DNA of 64,000 nucleotides from assembly GCA_026707325.1 (NCBI GenBank), contig JAPOXA010000007.1, positions 56,798 through 120,797 of the forward strand. Reading direction: 5' to 3'. The notes beneath the pieces were generated by a model. It did no database searches. It had not been told where the DNA came from and worked only from the letters and a program-made list of their open reading frames with translations. Positions 19,795 to 28,825 of this stretch are shown piece after piece. The position numbers and the translations under genes were made by a program. Numbering within the stretch: position 1 is the first letter of the stretch; the number at the start of each line of letters is the position of its first letter. This DNA is from Acidobacteriota bacterium (GTDB taxonomy: Bacteria > Acidobacteriota > Thermoanaerobaculia > Multivoradales > Multivoraceae).

Positions 19795-20679
19795 CTACTG
19801 CGCCGGCCCCGGCAGGTAGACGATCGCGAAGACGGCCAGGGCGTAGAGCCCCACGTTCACCAGGAAGGGAACGTCGTACAGGAGTAGTTCCGTCGGATTC
19901 CGCTGCTTCGGATTCTCGGCCTGGTGGATCAGGTACAGGTAGCGGAAGATGCCGAACAGCACGAACGGAACCGTCCACACCAGGCCGTAGTCGCCGAAGC
20001 GCATGACGGTCTCGTCGGCGGTCGTGTAGAGGGCATAGGACAGCAGGGTCGACGCCGTCACGACGTTCATCATCTGGTCCAGGAACGCCGGGCTGTAGTG
20101 ATCGAGAACCGCCCGCTGCTCGCCCGCGTCGTCCGGGAGCAGCACGAGTTCGTGGCGGCGCTTGGAGAAGCCCAGAAACAGCGACAGGAAGACCGTGCAC
20201 AGCAGCAGCCAGGCGGAAACCGTGACGCCGACGGCGGTCGCTCCGACGACCACACGGATGACGTAGCCGCTCGCAAGGACCATCACGTCGACGATCACGA
20301 TCTCCTTCAACCACAGGCTGTAGAGCAGGTTCGCCAGCAGGTAGAGGCCGACCAGAAGCGCCGTCTCCCGGTTGAGCGTCCAGGCCGCGATCAGCGCGGC
20401 GGCGGCAAGCGCCGCGCCCGTCGCGGCGGCCGGCGCCGTGCCCAGGTCGCCGGACGCCACCGGCCGCAGCCGTTTCCGGGGGTGGCGGCGGTCCTGCTCG
20501 CGGTCGCGCAGGTCGTTGAACAGGTAGACGGCGCTGGCGGCGGCGCAGAACGCGGCGAAGGCAATCGCCGAAGCCTCCAGCGTGCCGCGATCCAGAAGGC
20601 TGCCGGCGAACGTCGCCGGCGCCAGGACGAAGACGTTCTTGCTCCACTGCGCCGGCCGCAGCGACCTGAAGAGCGGCAC
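19795..20679 (-). CDS. decaprenyl-phosphate phosphoribosyltransferase-like UbiA family prenyltransferase
   Basis: LRPAQWSKNVFVLAP, YLFNDLRDREQDRRHPRKRLRPVASG. Confidence 0.9.
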   Translation of the reverse strand: MPLFRSLRPAQWSKNVFVLAPATFAGSLLDRGTLEASAIAFAAFCAAASAVYLFNDLRDREQDRRHPRKRLRPVASGDLGTAPAAATGAALAAAALIAAWTLNRETALLVGLYLLANLLYSLWLKEIVIVDVMVLASGYVIRVVVGATAVGVTVSAWLLLCTVFLSLFLGFSKRRHELVLLPDDAGEQRAVLDHYSPAFLDQMMNVVTASTLLSYALYTTADETVMRFGDYGLVWTVPFVLFGIFRYLYLIHQAENPKQRNPTELLLYDVPFLVNVGLYALAVFAIVYLPGPAQ

Positions 20680-20686
20680 GAAGTTG

Positions 20687-22000
20687 TCAGCCGCGGCCGG
20701 AAACGGGGATGCCGAACTCGCGGAGGGTTCCCTCGAGCGTCGGCCGTCCTAGGCGCATCCGGTCGTCGGTCAGCAGGTAGGAGAAGAGGAAACCGCCGCC
20801 AAGCATGAGGATCCCGACCAGGAAGCAGTACATGACCGCACGGTCGGGGTAGCCGTCCTTGAGGTAGCCCAGGTAGACCGGACCGACGATTCCGGCGGCC
20901 GCCCACGCCGTGAGCACGGCGCCGTAGATCGAGGACATCTTGCGCGAACCGAACACGTCCAGGACGAAGGGCGGCATGGTGGCGAACCCGCCGCCGAAGC
21001 AGAGCAGCACATAGCAGACGAGTATCGAGAAGATCCACGGATTCGTCTCGGTCATCAGCACGCCGAACACGACCATCTGGCTCGCGAGGAGAATCCGGAA
21101 CACCTTCACCCGGCCGATGCGGTCCGACAGCAGGCCCCAGAACAGTCTCCCCACGCCGTTGCACAGCGAACTGATCGCGATCAGCGTGGCTCCGTACTCC
21201 GCCAGGGTCGCCGGCTCGAGCGAGGGGTCGGAAAGACCCCAGACCTCCTGGAGCAGCTCCGACTGGAAGCTGATCACCGTGATGCCGGCCGCGATGTTGA
21301 AGAAGAAGACGATCCACATGAACACGAACTGCTGGGAACCGAGGTAGGTCCTGACGGCCGTGTCGTCCTCCGCGGGCGCCGTCTCCGCGGCGGGCCCGGC
21401 GACGGACTTCACCAGATCCGAGGGAACGGGCGGATCGCTCAGCAGCAGGCTGCAGGGGATCAGGAGGCAGGCGAACGTGATGCCGAGCCAGAGGAACACC
21501 TCGGACAGGTCCTCGCCCGTGCGCAGCACCAGCAAGGGCGCCAGTCCCTTGCTGAGCAGGAAGGCGCCGACGCCGAAGCCCATGACGACGATCCCGGTGA
21601 CCAGTCCCTTGTGGTCTGGGAACCACTTGGCCACCGTCGCGACCGGCGTCACGTAGCCCAGACCGATGCCGGCGCCGCCGACCACCCCGTAGCCGAGGTA
21701 GAACAGCGGCAGCATGTCCAGGCGGAGTGCGGCTGCCGCGATCAGGTAGCCGCCCGAGAACAGGATGCTGCCGATCACGGCGAGCTTCCTGGGCCCCAGC
21801 CGGGGCAGCACCTGCCCGGCCCAGGCCGCGGACACGCCCAGGCTGAAGATCGTGATGCTGAACGCCCAGGCCGTCTGCGAGAAGGTCCACCCCGCCTGCC
21901 GGACCAGCATCGTCTGGAAGAAGCTCCAGGCGTACACCGTGCCGAAGCACAACTGGAGCGTCGTGCAGAGCAGCGCGATGACGGTTCTGGGGACCCGCAC
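20687..22000 (-). CDS. OFA-type MFS transporter (oxalate/formate antiporter-like)
   Basis: FGTVYAWSFFQTMLVRQAGWTFSQTAWAFSITIFSLG, GLGYVTPVATVAKWFPDHKGLVTGIVVMGFGVGAF. Confidence 0.85.
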   Translation of the reverse strand: MRVPRTVIALLCTTLQLCFGTVYAWSFFQTMLVRQAGWTFSQTAWAFSITIFSLGVSAAWAGQVLPRLGPRKLAVIGSILFSGGYLIAAAALRLDMLPLFYLGYGVVGGAGIGLGYVTPVATVAKWFPDHKGLVTGIVVMGFGVGAFLLSKGLAPLLVLRTGEDLSEVFLWLGITFACLLIPCSLLLSDPPVPSDLVKSVAGPAAETAPAEDDTAVRTYLGSQQFVFMWIVFFFNIAAGITVISFQSELLQEVWGLSDPSLEPATLAEYGATLIAISSLCNGVGRLFWGLLSDRIGRVKVFRILLASQMVVFGVLMTETNPWIFSILVCYVLLCFGGGFATMPPFVLDVFGSRKMSSIYGAVLTAWAAAGIVGPVYLGYLKDGYPDRAVMYCFLVGILMLGGGFLFSYLLTDDRMRLGRPTLEGTLREFGIPVSGRG

Positions 22001-22007
22001 GCCGGAG

Positions 22008-22748
22008 CTACTCCGTGCCGGAAACGCTCGCCGGCAGGCCGCGGCCGCCGCCCTGCCGCGACACGTGAAGGAACAGCCGCGCCAGGTGGCCCACCTCGTC
22101 GTCGCGCGCCAGGAGGTCGCGCTCGCCGAGCTCGTCGTTCTCCCCGTGCCTGGCCAGTTCCACCGCATAGGCGAGGAGTTCGCCCAGCGGCTTCGCGGCC
22201 AGGTTGACGAACCAGATCGACGCCAGCACCCCGAGGACGAGCATGACGCTGATCAGGTAGACCTGCTGGCCGATCGCCCGCTGGATCTTGAGAGCGACGA
22301 CGTCGAGATCCATGCCGACGTGCACGGTCCCGGCGACTCCGGCCAGGATCGGGCTGCCGACCTCGATGAAGTCGCCCATCCCCGGCAGGCTCCGTTCAAC
22401 CGGCGCCGTGTTGCTGTGTTCGCTCTCCAGGATCTCCTCGGGGATACCGGGCACGAAGGTATGTGCCAGGAACTCGCCCGTCTCGCTGGTGATGTAGATG
22501 TAGCGGATGCCCTGAACCTCGAGAAACTGGTCGACCAGCGACTGCAGCGTCGCGAGATTCTGGTTCAGGAGAATGCCGGCGCTCGAGTCGGCGATGGTCT
22601 TGGCGATGTTCTGGGTGTTGACCTCGTACTCCGCCGACAGCTCGGTGTCGACGGTGTAGATGCAGAGAATCGAGGTCGACAGGACGATCAGGCCGAAGAC
22701 GGCGAAGATGCCGAACCTCGTCCACTTGAACAGCCTGCGGATTCTCAT
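22008..22748 (-). CDS. membrane sensor-like protein: TM-periplasmic Cache-like domain-TM-HAMP, no output domain
   Basis: TM at N-terminus, GIRYIYITSETGEFLAHTF, second TM, HAMP-like KPLGELLAYAVELARHGENDELGERDLLARDDEVGHLARLF. Confidence 0.65.
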   Translation of the reverse strand: MRIRRLFKWTRFGIFAVFGLIVLSTSILCIYTVDTELSAEYEVNTQNIAKTIADSSAGILLNQNLATLQSLVDQFLEVQGIRYIYITSETGEFLAHTFVPGIPEEILESEHSNTAPVERSLPGMGDFIEVGSPILAGVAGTVHVGMDLDVVALKIQRAIGQQVYLISVMLVLGVLASIWFVNLAAKPLGELLAYAVELARHGENDELGERDLLARDDEVGHLARLFLHVSRQGGGRGLPASVSGTE

Positions 22749-22749
22749 C

Positions 22750-24168
22750 TCAGCCGAACCTGGCGCCCCAGTCGTCGAGCGGGACGAACCGGCCGTCCTC
22801 GACGACGGTGTGGTAGACGCTCTGGAGTCCCTGACGCCGGTCGGGGCCGAAGGACACGCGCTCGCTGATCCCGAGGTCGAAGTCCTCGATCGAGAAGACC
22901 GCCTCCTCCAGTCCCGCACGGTCCGGATTCGGTCCCAACCGCCGCAGAATCTCCCCCATCAGCTTGGCGTTCAGGAACCCCTCGAGGCTGCCGAAGCTGT
23001 GGGGGAACGGCGCGTACTCCTCCTGCACCAGGTCGGCCGGCACCTGGGGGTCGTAGCGCGCCATCAGGTCCCGGTACTCCTGTACCGCCGGGATCGACGT
23101 GTCCTCGTAACTCGGAACCACCTGGGAGTTGATCAACTGCCGGGTGTATCTCTCGGCGTCGTCCTGCCCCTCGGTCAGAAGCTTCAGCATGTTCTCGCTG
23201 CCGACGAAGGAGAGGTTGGCGATCGGCACGTCGAGTCCGAGGTCGACGGCGTCGCGGGCGAACGCGGCGCAGGCGGCGTAGGCGCCGATGCAGATGACCG
23301 CATCCGGCGAAACGCCCTGCAGGATCTCGACCTGCTTCCTCATGCTGCCGGTGAACTTCTCGCCGCGGCTGTAGGTCGCCTCGCCCGCGAGCCGCTCGCC
23401 GTGCTTGTCCAGAGCCGCCCGCACGCCAGCCCAGCCGCTCCGGCCGTAGGCGTCGATCTGGTAGAAGACGGCGATTCGCCGCCTGCCGATCTGCACCAGG
23501 TTGTCCACCAGCCCCGCCGTCTCCTGGTTGTAGGAAGCACGGAGGTTGAAGGCGAACTCGCCGTAGGGCGGCTCCCGTTGGGGCTGGGCGCCGGTGAACG
23601 GGAAAAACAGGAAGATACTCTCGTCCTGGAACTTCTTCAGGATCGGCAGGACCCGGGTCACGGTCGGCGTCCCGACGTAGCCGAACAGGAGGAACACCTT
23701 GTCCTCCAGCATCAGCCTCATGGTGTTCTGGACGCACGGATCCGGCTGATAGCCGTCGTCGTACAACTTCAGGCTGACCCTTCGGCCCTCGACGCCGCCG
23801 TTCTCGTTCACGTTGTTGAAGTACGCCATGGCGCCGCGGTAGAGCTCCGTGCCGAGCCCCCTGGACGGACCTGAGAAGGCGGCCGACACCCCGAGAACGA
23901 TCTCTTCGTCCGTGGCGCCCCGACCTTCCGCCAGGTCCGACGACTCGGCCTCCGAGCCTCCGGACTCCTGCCCGCGCCCCGCAGCCAACGACGACACCGT
24001 GAAGGGAGCAACGAGCAGCGCGGCCAAGCCGGACCGCATCACGGACTTCCTGGTGACCAGGGGACCCCAGTTGCCGTTGGGCGAAGCTTCCGGTCCGAGA
24101 CTGCATTGCACGATAAGTCCTCCTGTTCCGTTGGCCTGGTCAGACACTATCGCCATTCGCCGCACCAC
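22750..24168 (-). CDS. ABC-type branched-chain amino acid/urea-like substrate-binding protein (Peripla_BP_6)
   Basis: EEIVLGVSAAFSGPSRGLGTELYRGAMAYFNNVNENGGVEGRRVSLKLYDDGYQP. Confidence 0.88.
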   Translation of the reverse strand: MVRRMAIVSDQANGTGGLIVQCSLGPEASPNGNWGPLVTRKSVMRSGLAALLVAPFTVSSLAAGRGQESGGSEAESSDLAEGRGATDEEIVLGVSAAFSGPSRGLGTELYRGAMAYFNNVNENGGVEGRRVSLKLYDDGYQPDPCVQNTMRLMLEDKVFLLFGYVGTPTVTRVLPILKKFQDESIFLFFPFTGAQPQREPPYGEFAFNLRASYNQETAGLVDNLVQIGRRRIAVFYQIDAYGRSGWAGVRAALDKHGERLAGEATYSRGEKFTGSMRKQVEILQGVSPDAVICIGAYAACAAFARDAVDLGLDVPIANLSFVGSENMLKLLTEGQDDAERYTRQLINSQVVPSYEDTSIPAVQEYRDLMARYDPQVPADLVQEEYAPFPHSFGSLEGFLNAKLMGEILRRLGPNPDRAGLEEAVFSIEDFDLGISERVSFGPDRRQGLQSVYHTVVEDGRFVPLDDWGARFG

Positions 24169-24202
24169 CGGATCGTCGGACCGCTAGGATGCGCCTTCTG
24201 GC

Positions 24203-25741
24203 ATGAAGAACGGCCTGAAGAAGGTACTCGTCGCGAACCGCGGCGAGATCGCGGTGCGGGTGATCCGGGCGCTCCGCGAACGCGGCATCGTCTCGGTCGC
24301 CGTCTACTCGGAGGCGGACCGCGACGGTCTGGCCGTGCAGATGGCGGACGAGGCCCACTGCATCGGCCCCGCGCCCTCGATCGAGAGCTACCTTCAGGCC
24401 GGGAGAATCGTCGACCTCGCCGCGTCCATCGGCGCCGACGCGATCCACCCCGGCTACGGCTTCCTGTCCGAGAACGCCGGGTTCGCGCGCCTCTGCGAGG
24501 AACGCGACATTGCCTTCATCGGACCGCCCTCCGCGGCGATCGCCGCGATGGGCTCGAAGATCCAAAGCCGGCGCCTGATGACCGCGGCCGGCGTACCCAT
24601 CGTGCCGGGCGGCACCGATCCTCTGGCCTCCGCGGAAGCGGCCCGCGAAGCGGCAGCCGAGATCGGCTATCCGGTGATGCTCAAGGCCTCCGCCGGCGGC
24701 GGCGGCAAGGGCATGCGGCTGGTACGGGAGGAAAGCGAACTCGAAGCGGCCTTCCGGGGCGCGACCTCGGAGGCCGGCGCCAGCTTCGATGACGCCTCGG
24801 TCTACATCGAGCGCTTCGTCGAGCGGCCCCGCCACGTCGAGATCCAGATCCTCGGCGACCGGCACGGACGGATCGTCTCCCTGGGCGAACGGGAGTGCTC
24901 TCTGCAACGACGGCATCAGAAGGTGGTCGAGGAGGCGCCGTCGCCCGTCGTTGACGCGGACCTCCGCCGCCGCATGGGCGAAGCGGCGATCCGCGCCGCG
25001 GCCGCCGTGAACTACGTCGGCGCGGGCACGGTGGAGTTCCTGCTCGATCCCGGGGGAGAGTTCTACTTCCTGGAGATGAACACGAGGATCCAGGTCGAGC
25101 ATCCGGTGACCGAACTGGTCACCGGCATCGACATCGTCGCCGCCCAGCTCGACATCGCGGCCGGCGAACCGTTGCCGGAGGCGCTGGCGAACGGCCTGGA
25201 GCCTCGCGGACACGCGGTCGAGGTCCGGCTCTACGCGGAGGATCCGTTCCGCAACTTCGCTCCTTCGCCCGGCCGGATCGAACTGCTCCAACTGCCGGAG
25301 GGCCCGGGCGTCCGCAACGACTGCGGCGTGTACGAGGGCTCGGAGGTGACGATCCACTACGACCCCATGCTGGCCAAGTTGATCGTCTGGGGGCGTGACC
25401 GGCGCGATGCTCTGGCCCGGCTCAGGCGGGCCCTCGCTGAGACCCGGGTGGAGGGCATCCGCACCAACCTGCCCCTCTTCGAGCAACTGCTCGAGGACGA
25501 GGACTTCACGACAGGCAACATGGACATCTCGATGCTCGATCGCAAGCTCGAGAACGGCGAGTTGCGGCCGGTCGGGCCGGACGACGACGCCCTGGAGACC
25601 GACCTTCCCGTCCTCGCCGCCGTCCTTGCCCACCTGAAACGGGCCGAGGCGAACGGAACCGCGGCCGGCGGCGGCGCCCCGCAGTCGAACTGGCAGCTCG
25701 CGGCGCGCCGCGACGCCCGGAGAGGCACGACATGGAACTGA
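24203..25741 (+). CDS. accC: acetyl/propionyl-CoA carboxylase biotin carboxylase subunit
   Basis: KVLVANRGEIAVRVIRALRERG, IHPGYGFLSENAGFARLCE, KASAGGGGKGMRLV, FLEMNTRIQVEHPVTE. Confidence 0.95.
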   Translation: MKNGLKKVLVANRGEIAVRVIRALRERGIVSVAVYSEADRDGLAVQMADEAHCIGPAPSIESYLQAGRIVDLAASIGADAIHPGYGFLSENAGFARLCEERDIAFIGPPSAAIAAMGSKIQSRRLMTAAGVPIVPGGTDPLASAEAAREAAAEIGYPVMLKASAGGGGKGMRLVREESELEAAFRGATSEAGASFDDASVYIERFVERPRHVEIQILGDRHGRIVSLGERECSLQRRHQKVVEEAPSPVVDADLRRRMGEAAIRAAAAVNYVGAGTVEFLLDPGGEFYFLEMNTRIQVEHPVTELVTGIDIVAAQLDIAAGEPLPEALANGLEPRGHAVEVRLYAEDPFRNFAPSPGRIELLQLPEGPGVRNDCGVYEGSEVTIHYDPMLAKLIVWGRDRRDALARLRRALAETRVEGIRTNLPLFEQLLEDEDFTTGNMDISMLDRKLENGELRPVGPDDDALETDLPVLAAVLAHLKRAEANGTAAGGGAPQSNWQLAARRDARRGTTWN

Positions 25742-26241
25742 TCGTCGCCCGCTCCGCGGGCGAGGTCCGCGTCGAGGTCCGAGCCGAGGCGAACGGCCAC
25801 TGGACCGTCGCCGTCGACGACCGCGAGTACCGGGTCGACGCCGCGACCCTGGGACGGCCGGACGTCCTGAGCCTGATCGTCGACGGGCGTCAGGCGACGC
25901 AGAGCGTCCGCTCGCTCGGCAACGGCGTCTACGATGTCGACGGCGTCGAGTTGAAGGTGATCAACCCCCGCTCGCGGGCTCTCGGCGAGGCGGCGCAGCA
26001 GGGAGCCGCCGGCACGTTCGAGGCGACCGCCTACATGCCCGGCCGCGTCGTGGCCGTGCTCGCGGCCGAGGGCGACGAGGTGACCTCGGGACAGGGCGTC
26101 GTCGTGCTCGAAGCGATGAAGATGGAGAACGAGATCCAGTCGGAGATCGACGGACGGCTCGAGCAGCTCCTCGTCGAGGTCGGCCAGACGGTCGACGGCG
26201 GCCAGCCGCTCTTCGTCGTCGCCGCCGGCAACGACGCCTAA
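25732..26241 (+). CDS. biotin carboxyl carrier protein (biotin/lipoyl domain)
   Basis: VVVLEAMKMENEIQSEIDGRLEQLLVEVGQTVDGGQPLFVV biotinylation motif. Confidence 0.92.
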   Translation: MELIVARSAGEVRVEVRAEANGHWTVAVDDREYRVDAATLGRPDVLSLIVDGRQATQSVRSLGNGVYDVDGVELKVINPRSRALGEAAQQGAAGTFEATAYMPGRVVAVLAAEGDEVTSGQGVVVLEAMKMENEIQSEIDGRLEQLLVEVGQTVDGGQPLFVVAAGNDA

Positions 26242-26912
26242 CTCGCCTCGCGCACCAGCACCTTCGACGCGGCCGGGAAGCCCAGGCTGAACTCGCGCGC
26301 GCCGGAAACCACCGCAACGCTGCCAGCAGTCTCGTCCCTCGCCGCCACCTCGACCTGGCTGCCCGGCGCCAGCCCTTCGCGCTCCGCGAAGCGCAGGAAC
26401 TCGGCGTTCTGGTCCGTCACGCGGACCACCTCGACGACCTGGTTCAGGGCGCACTTCAGGAGGCTCGGATGATCCACGAGTTCGATGTGACCGTCGGCGC
26501 TCGGAATCGGATCGCCGTGGGGATCCACGGAGGGATGGCCGAGCATCTCGTCCATCCGCTCGATCATCCGCCCGGAAACGGAGTGTTCGAGCAGTTCGGC
26601 CTCCGAGTGGACCTCACTCCAGTCGAAGCCCATCACATTGACCAGGAAGAGCTCGATCAGGCGATGCCGCCTGAGCACGTGAGTCGCCAGCTTGCGGCCC
26701 GCCGGCAGGAGCCGGACGCCGCTGTACGGTTCGTAGACGATCAGCCCGGACTCGGCCAGGGTCTTCATCATCGCCGTGACCGAGGCGGGAGCCACCTTGA
26801 GGCGCGCCGCGATCCGCCCCATCGGTACGAGTTCCGCACCCTCCAACCGGGCTTCGTGCTCCGCCAGGAAGATGCACTTCAGGTAGTCCTCGACGGTGCT
26901 ACTGGTGCGCAT
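26238..26912 (-). CDS. DtxR/MntR family metal-dependent transcriptional regulator
   Basis: VEDYLKCIFLAEHEA, RLKVAPASVTAMMKTLAESGLIVYEPYSGVRLLPAGRKLATHVLRRHRLIELFL, C-terminal FeoA/SH3-like domain. Confidence 0.92.
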   Translation of the reverse strand: MRTSSTVEDYLKCIFLAEHEARLEGAELVPMGRIAARLKVAPASVTAMMKTLAESGLIVYEPYSGVRLLPAGRKLATHVLRRHRLIELFLVNVMGFDWSEVHSEAELLEHSVSGRMIERMDEMLGHPSVDPHGDPIPSADGHIELVDHPSLLKCALNQVVEVVRVTDQNAEFLRFAEREGLAPGSQVEVAARDETAGSVAVVSGAREFSLGFPAASKVLVREAS

Positions 26913-27759
26913 CTTCCACCTCGGCCGGGCTCACGAGTGTACCGGCGGCCTCCGCCTCGCCGCCCGGGTGGCGGAGCACCGACTCGAGGAGGCCGGGCCG
27001 GCGCCCGTCGATGATGAGCGATTCGACGCCGCGCTGAGCCAGCCTCCAGGCGGTCGCCAGGCGGTGCTCCATGCCGCCGGTGACATCGACCGCCGGTGAA
27101 CTTCCGGCGGCCTCGGACGCTGTCCCGATGTTCGCCGCGTCGATGCGGGGAACGAGCCGCCCGGCGTCGTCCAGGACGCCGGCCGTGGCGCCGAGCCACA
27201 CCGCCCGCCGCACGTCGATGCCGAGCGGAGGGAGGGCGCCGGCAAGGAACTCGAACACCGTCTCCGTCGACGCGATCGAGGCCCCGCGCGTCCGGTCCAC
27301 GACGACGTCGCCCATCGTGACCGGGACCAGGCCGAGTCGCAGGGCTTCCGCCAACGGTTGGGGCGGCGGACCGCCGGGCTCTCCGTCGGTCGCCACCAGG
27401 AACGCGGACGGCAGTTGCGAGTACGCCGGCACGCCGGCCGCGATCAGGCGGGAAACGACCTGGCGGTGAAGTTCCTGGGCCGCGGCCTGCGTGCGCGCGA
27501 TGCCCATCCGGTCCGTCGCTGAGCCGAGCCGCCGGCCGCCGGCGCCTCCCGCCAGACCGGCGGCGCGGGCCTCCGGGTGTCCGAAGGAACCGCTGCCGTG
27601 ACCGATCACGAGGCCGCCCCCCGACCACCCGGCAGCGATCTCGGCCGCCAGCCGCCGCAGGTGTTCCTTCGCGACCGTGCGCGGTTTCGTCTTGTCCGTG
27701 ATCAGGCTGCCGCCGAGCTTGACCAGGGTGACGCTCAACGGCCTCGATCCGGCCGCCAT
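26899..27759 (-). CDS. isopentenyl phosphate kinase (amino acid kinase family)
   Basis: VTLVKLGGSLITDKTKPRTVAKEHLRRLA...LVIGHGSGSFGHPEARA; VTGGMEHRLATAWRLAQRGVESLIIDG; adjacent mevalonate genes. Confidence 0.88.
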   Translation of the reverse strand: MAAGSRPLSVTLVKLGGSLITDKTKPRTVAKEHLRRLAAEIAAGWSGGGLVIGHGSGSFGHPEARAAGLAGGAGGRRLGSATDRMGIARTQAAAQELHRQVVSRLIAAGVPAYSQLPSAFLVATDGEPGGPPPQPLAEALRLGLVPVTMGDVVVDRTRGASIASTETVFEFLAGALPPLGIDVRRAVWLGATAGVLDDAGRLVPRIDAANIGTASEAAGSSPAVDVTGGMEHRLATAWRLAQRGVESLIIDGRRPGLLESVLRHPGGEAEAAGTLVSPAEVEDAHQ

Positions 27760-27761
27760 GG

Positions 27762-28814
27762 TCAGAGTTCAGCTCCGCTGCGCCAGTGAGGCGAACCGCC
27801 GGTGCGGTCGCGCAACACGCGCTGAACGCTGCCGAGTTCCCCGAGCCGCGACGCCACCCGCGATTCGCCGCCCGGCTGGCAGATCACGTGGACGTTCGCG
27901 CCGGCGTCCATCGTCGCGTAGGCGGCCACGCCGTCCGCGCGCAGCTCGCGGACCGCGGCCAGCACCTCGATCGTCCCCGGCGACCAGTAGTAGACCGGCG
28001 GCCGCGAGGACATCGCGATGAGGTGCAGGTCGATCCCCTCCTCCTCGACCGGGGAGCCCAGCGCCTCGAAGTCTCTCTGCCGCAGCGCGTTCCGCACCCG
28101 CTCCAGCCTGCCCCCGAGCCCGGCCAGGCGTGGCGCGAAGTAGGGACTGGTCACGGCGAGACGATGCCCGTCCCGCGACGACACCTTCTTGGCCGCGGTC
28201 TCGACCACCGCGACCACGTCGCAGAGCGGCCAGGTGTCCTCGTCCAGGACCTGGACCGCGGCGTTGCTCTCCCCGTCCGGCCACTCAACGTACCCGCCGT
28301 AGGCCGAGCGCGCGGCCGAGCCGGAACCGCTGCTCCGCGACAGGGCGGACAGCATCCGCGGCGGCAGGTCGAAGCCCATGGCGGCCGCGACAGCCAGCGT
28401 CAAGGCCGTAAACCCGGAAGCCGACGAGGCGATGCCCGCCGCGCTCGGAAAGGTGTTGCCCGTCGCGATCCGGAAACCGCCGGAGTACGACGCGGCGGTT
28501 CCCTGCGACCACTCGCGCAGCCGGTCCAGGTGCCGCCGCGTGCGCTCGACGAAGGACGGCGGCGCTTCCGCGGAAGCCGCGGAACGGCCGGCGGCCGGGT
28601 CCTCCACCCAGACGATCTCGTCTTCCTTGCCGTCGCCCAGCGGCGACGCGGAGCAGATCGACCGGCAGGCGTCCAGCGTCATCGACAGCGAGCGGTTGAA
28701 CGGCACCGGCGTCTCGAGATCGCGGGCGCCCCAGTACTTGATGAAAGCGATGTTCGAGGGCGCCTCGGCGGTCACGGGGCCAGGCTCATGAGCCGGTTCC
28801 AACGCGGTGTTCAT
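27762..28814 (-). CDS. mevalonate-pathway decarboxylase (diphosphomevalonate or phosphomevalonate decarboxylase)
   Basis: APSNIAFIKYWGARD, FPSAAGIASSASGFTAL, SGSGSAARSAYGGYVEW, MDAGANVHVI; GHMP kinase superfamily. Confidence 0.92.
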   Translation of the reverse strand: MNTALEPAHEPGPVTAEAPSNIAFIKYWGARDLETPVPFNRSLSMTLDACRSICSASPLGDGKEDEIVWVEDPAAGRSAASAEAPPSFVERTRRHLDRLREWSQGTAASYSGGFRIATGNTFPSAAGIASSASGFTALTLAVAAAMGFDLPPRMLSALSRSSGSGSAARSAYGGYVEWPDGESNAAVQVLDEDTWPLCDVVAVVETAAKKVSSRDGHRLAVTSPYFAPRLAGLGGRLERVRNALRQRDFEALGSPVEEEGIDLHLIAMSSRPPVYYWSPGTIEVLAAVRELRADGVAAYATMDAGANVHVICQPGGESRVASRLGELGSVQRVLRDRTGGSPHWRSGAEL

Positions 28815-28825
28815 CGGCCCGGAGC

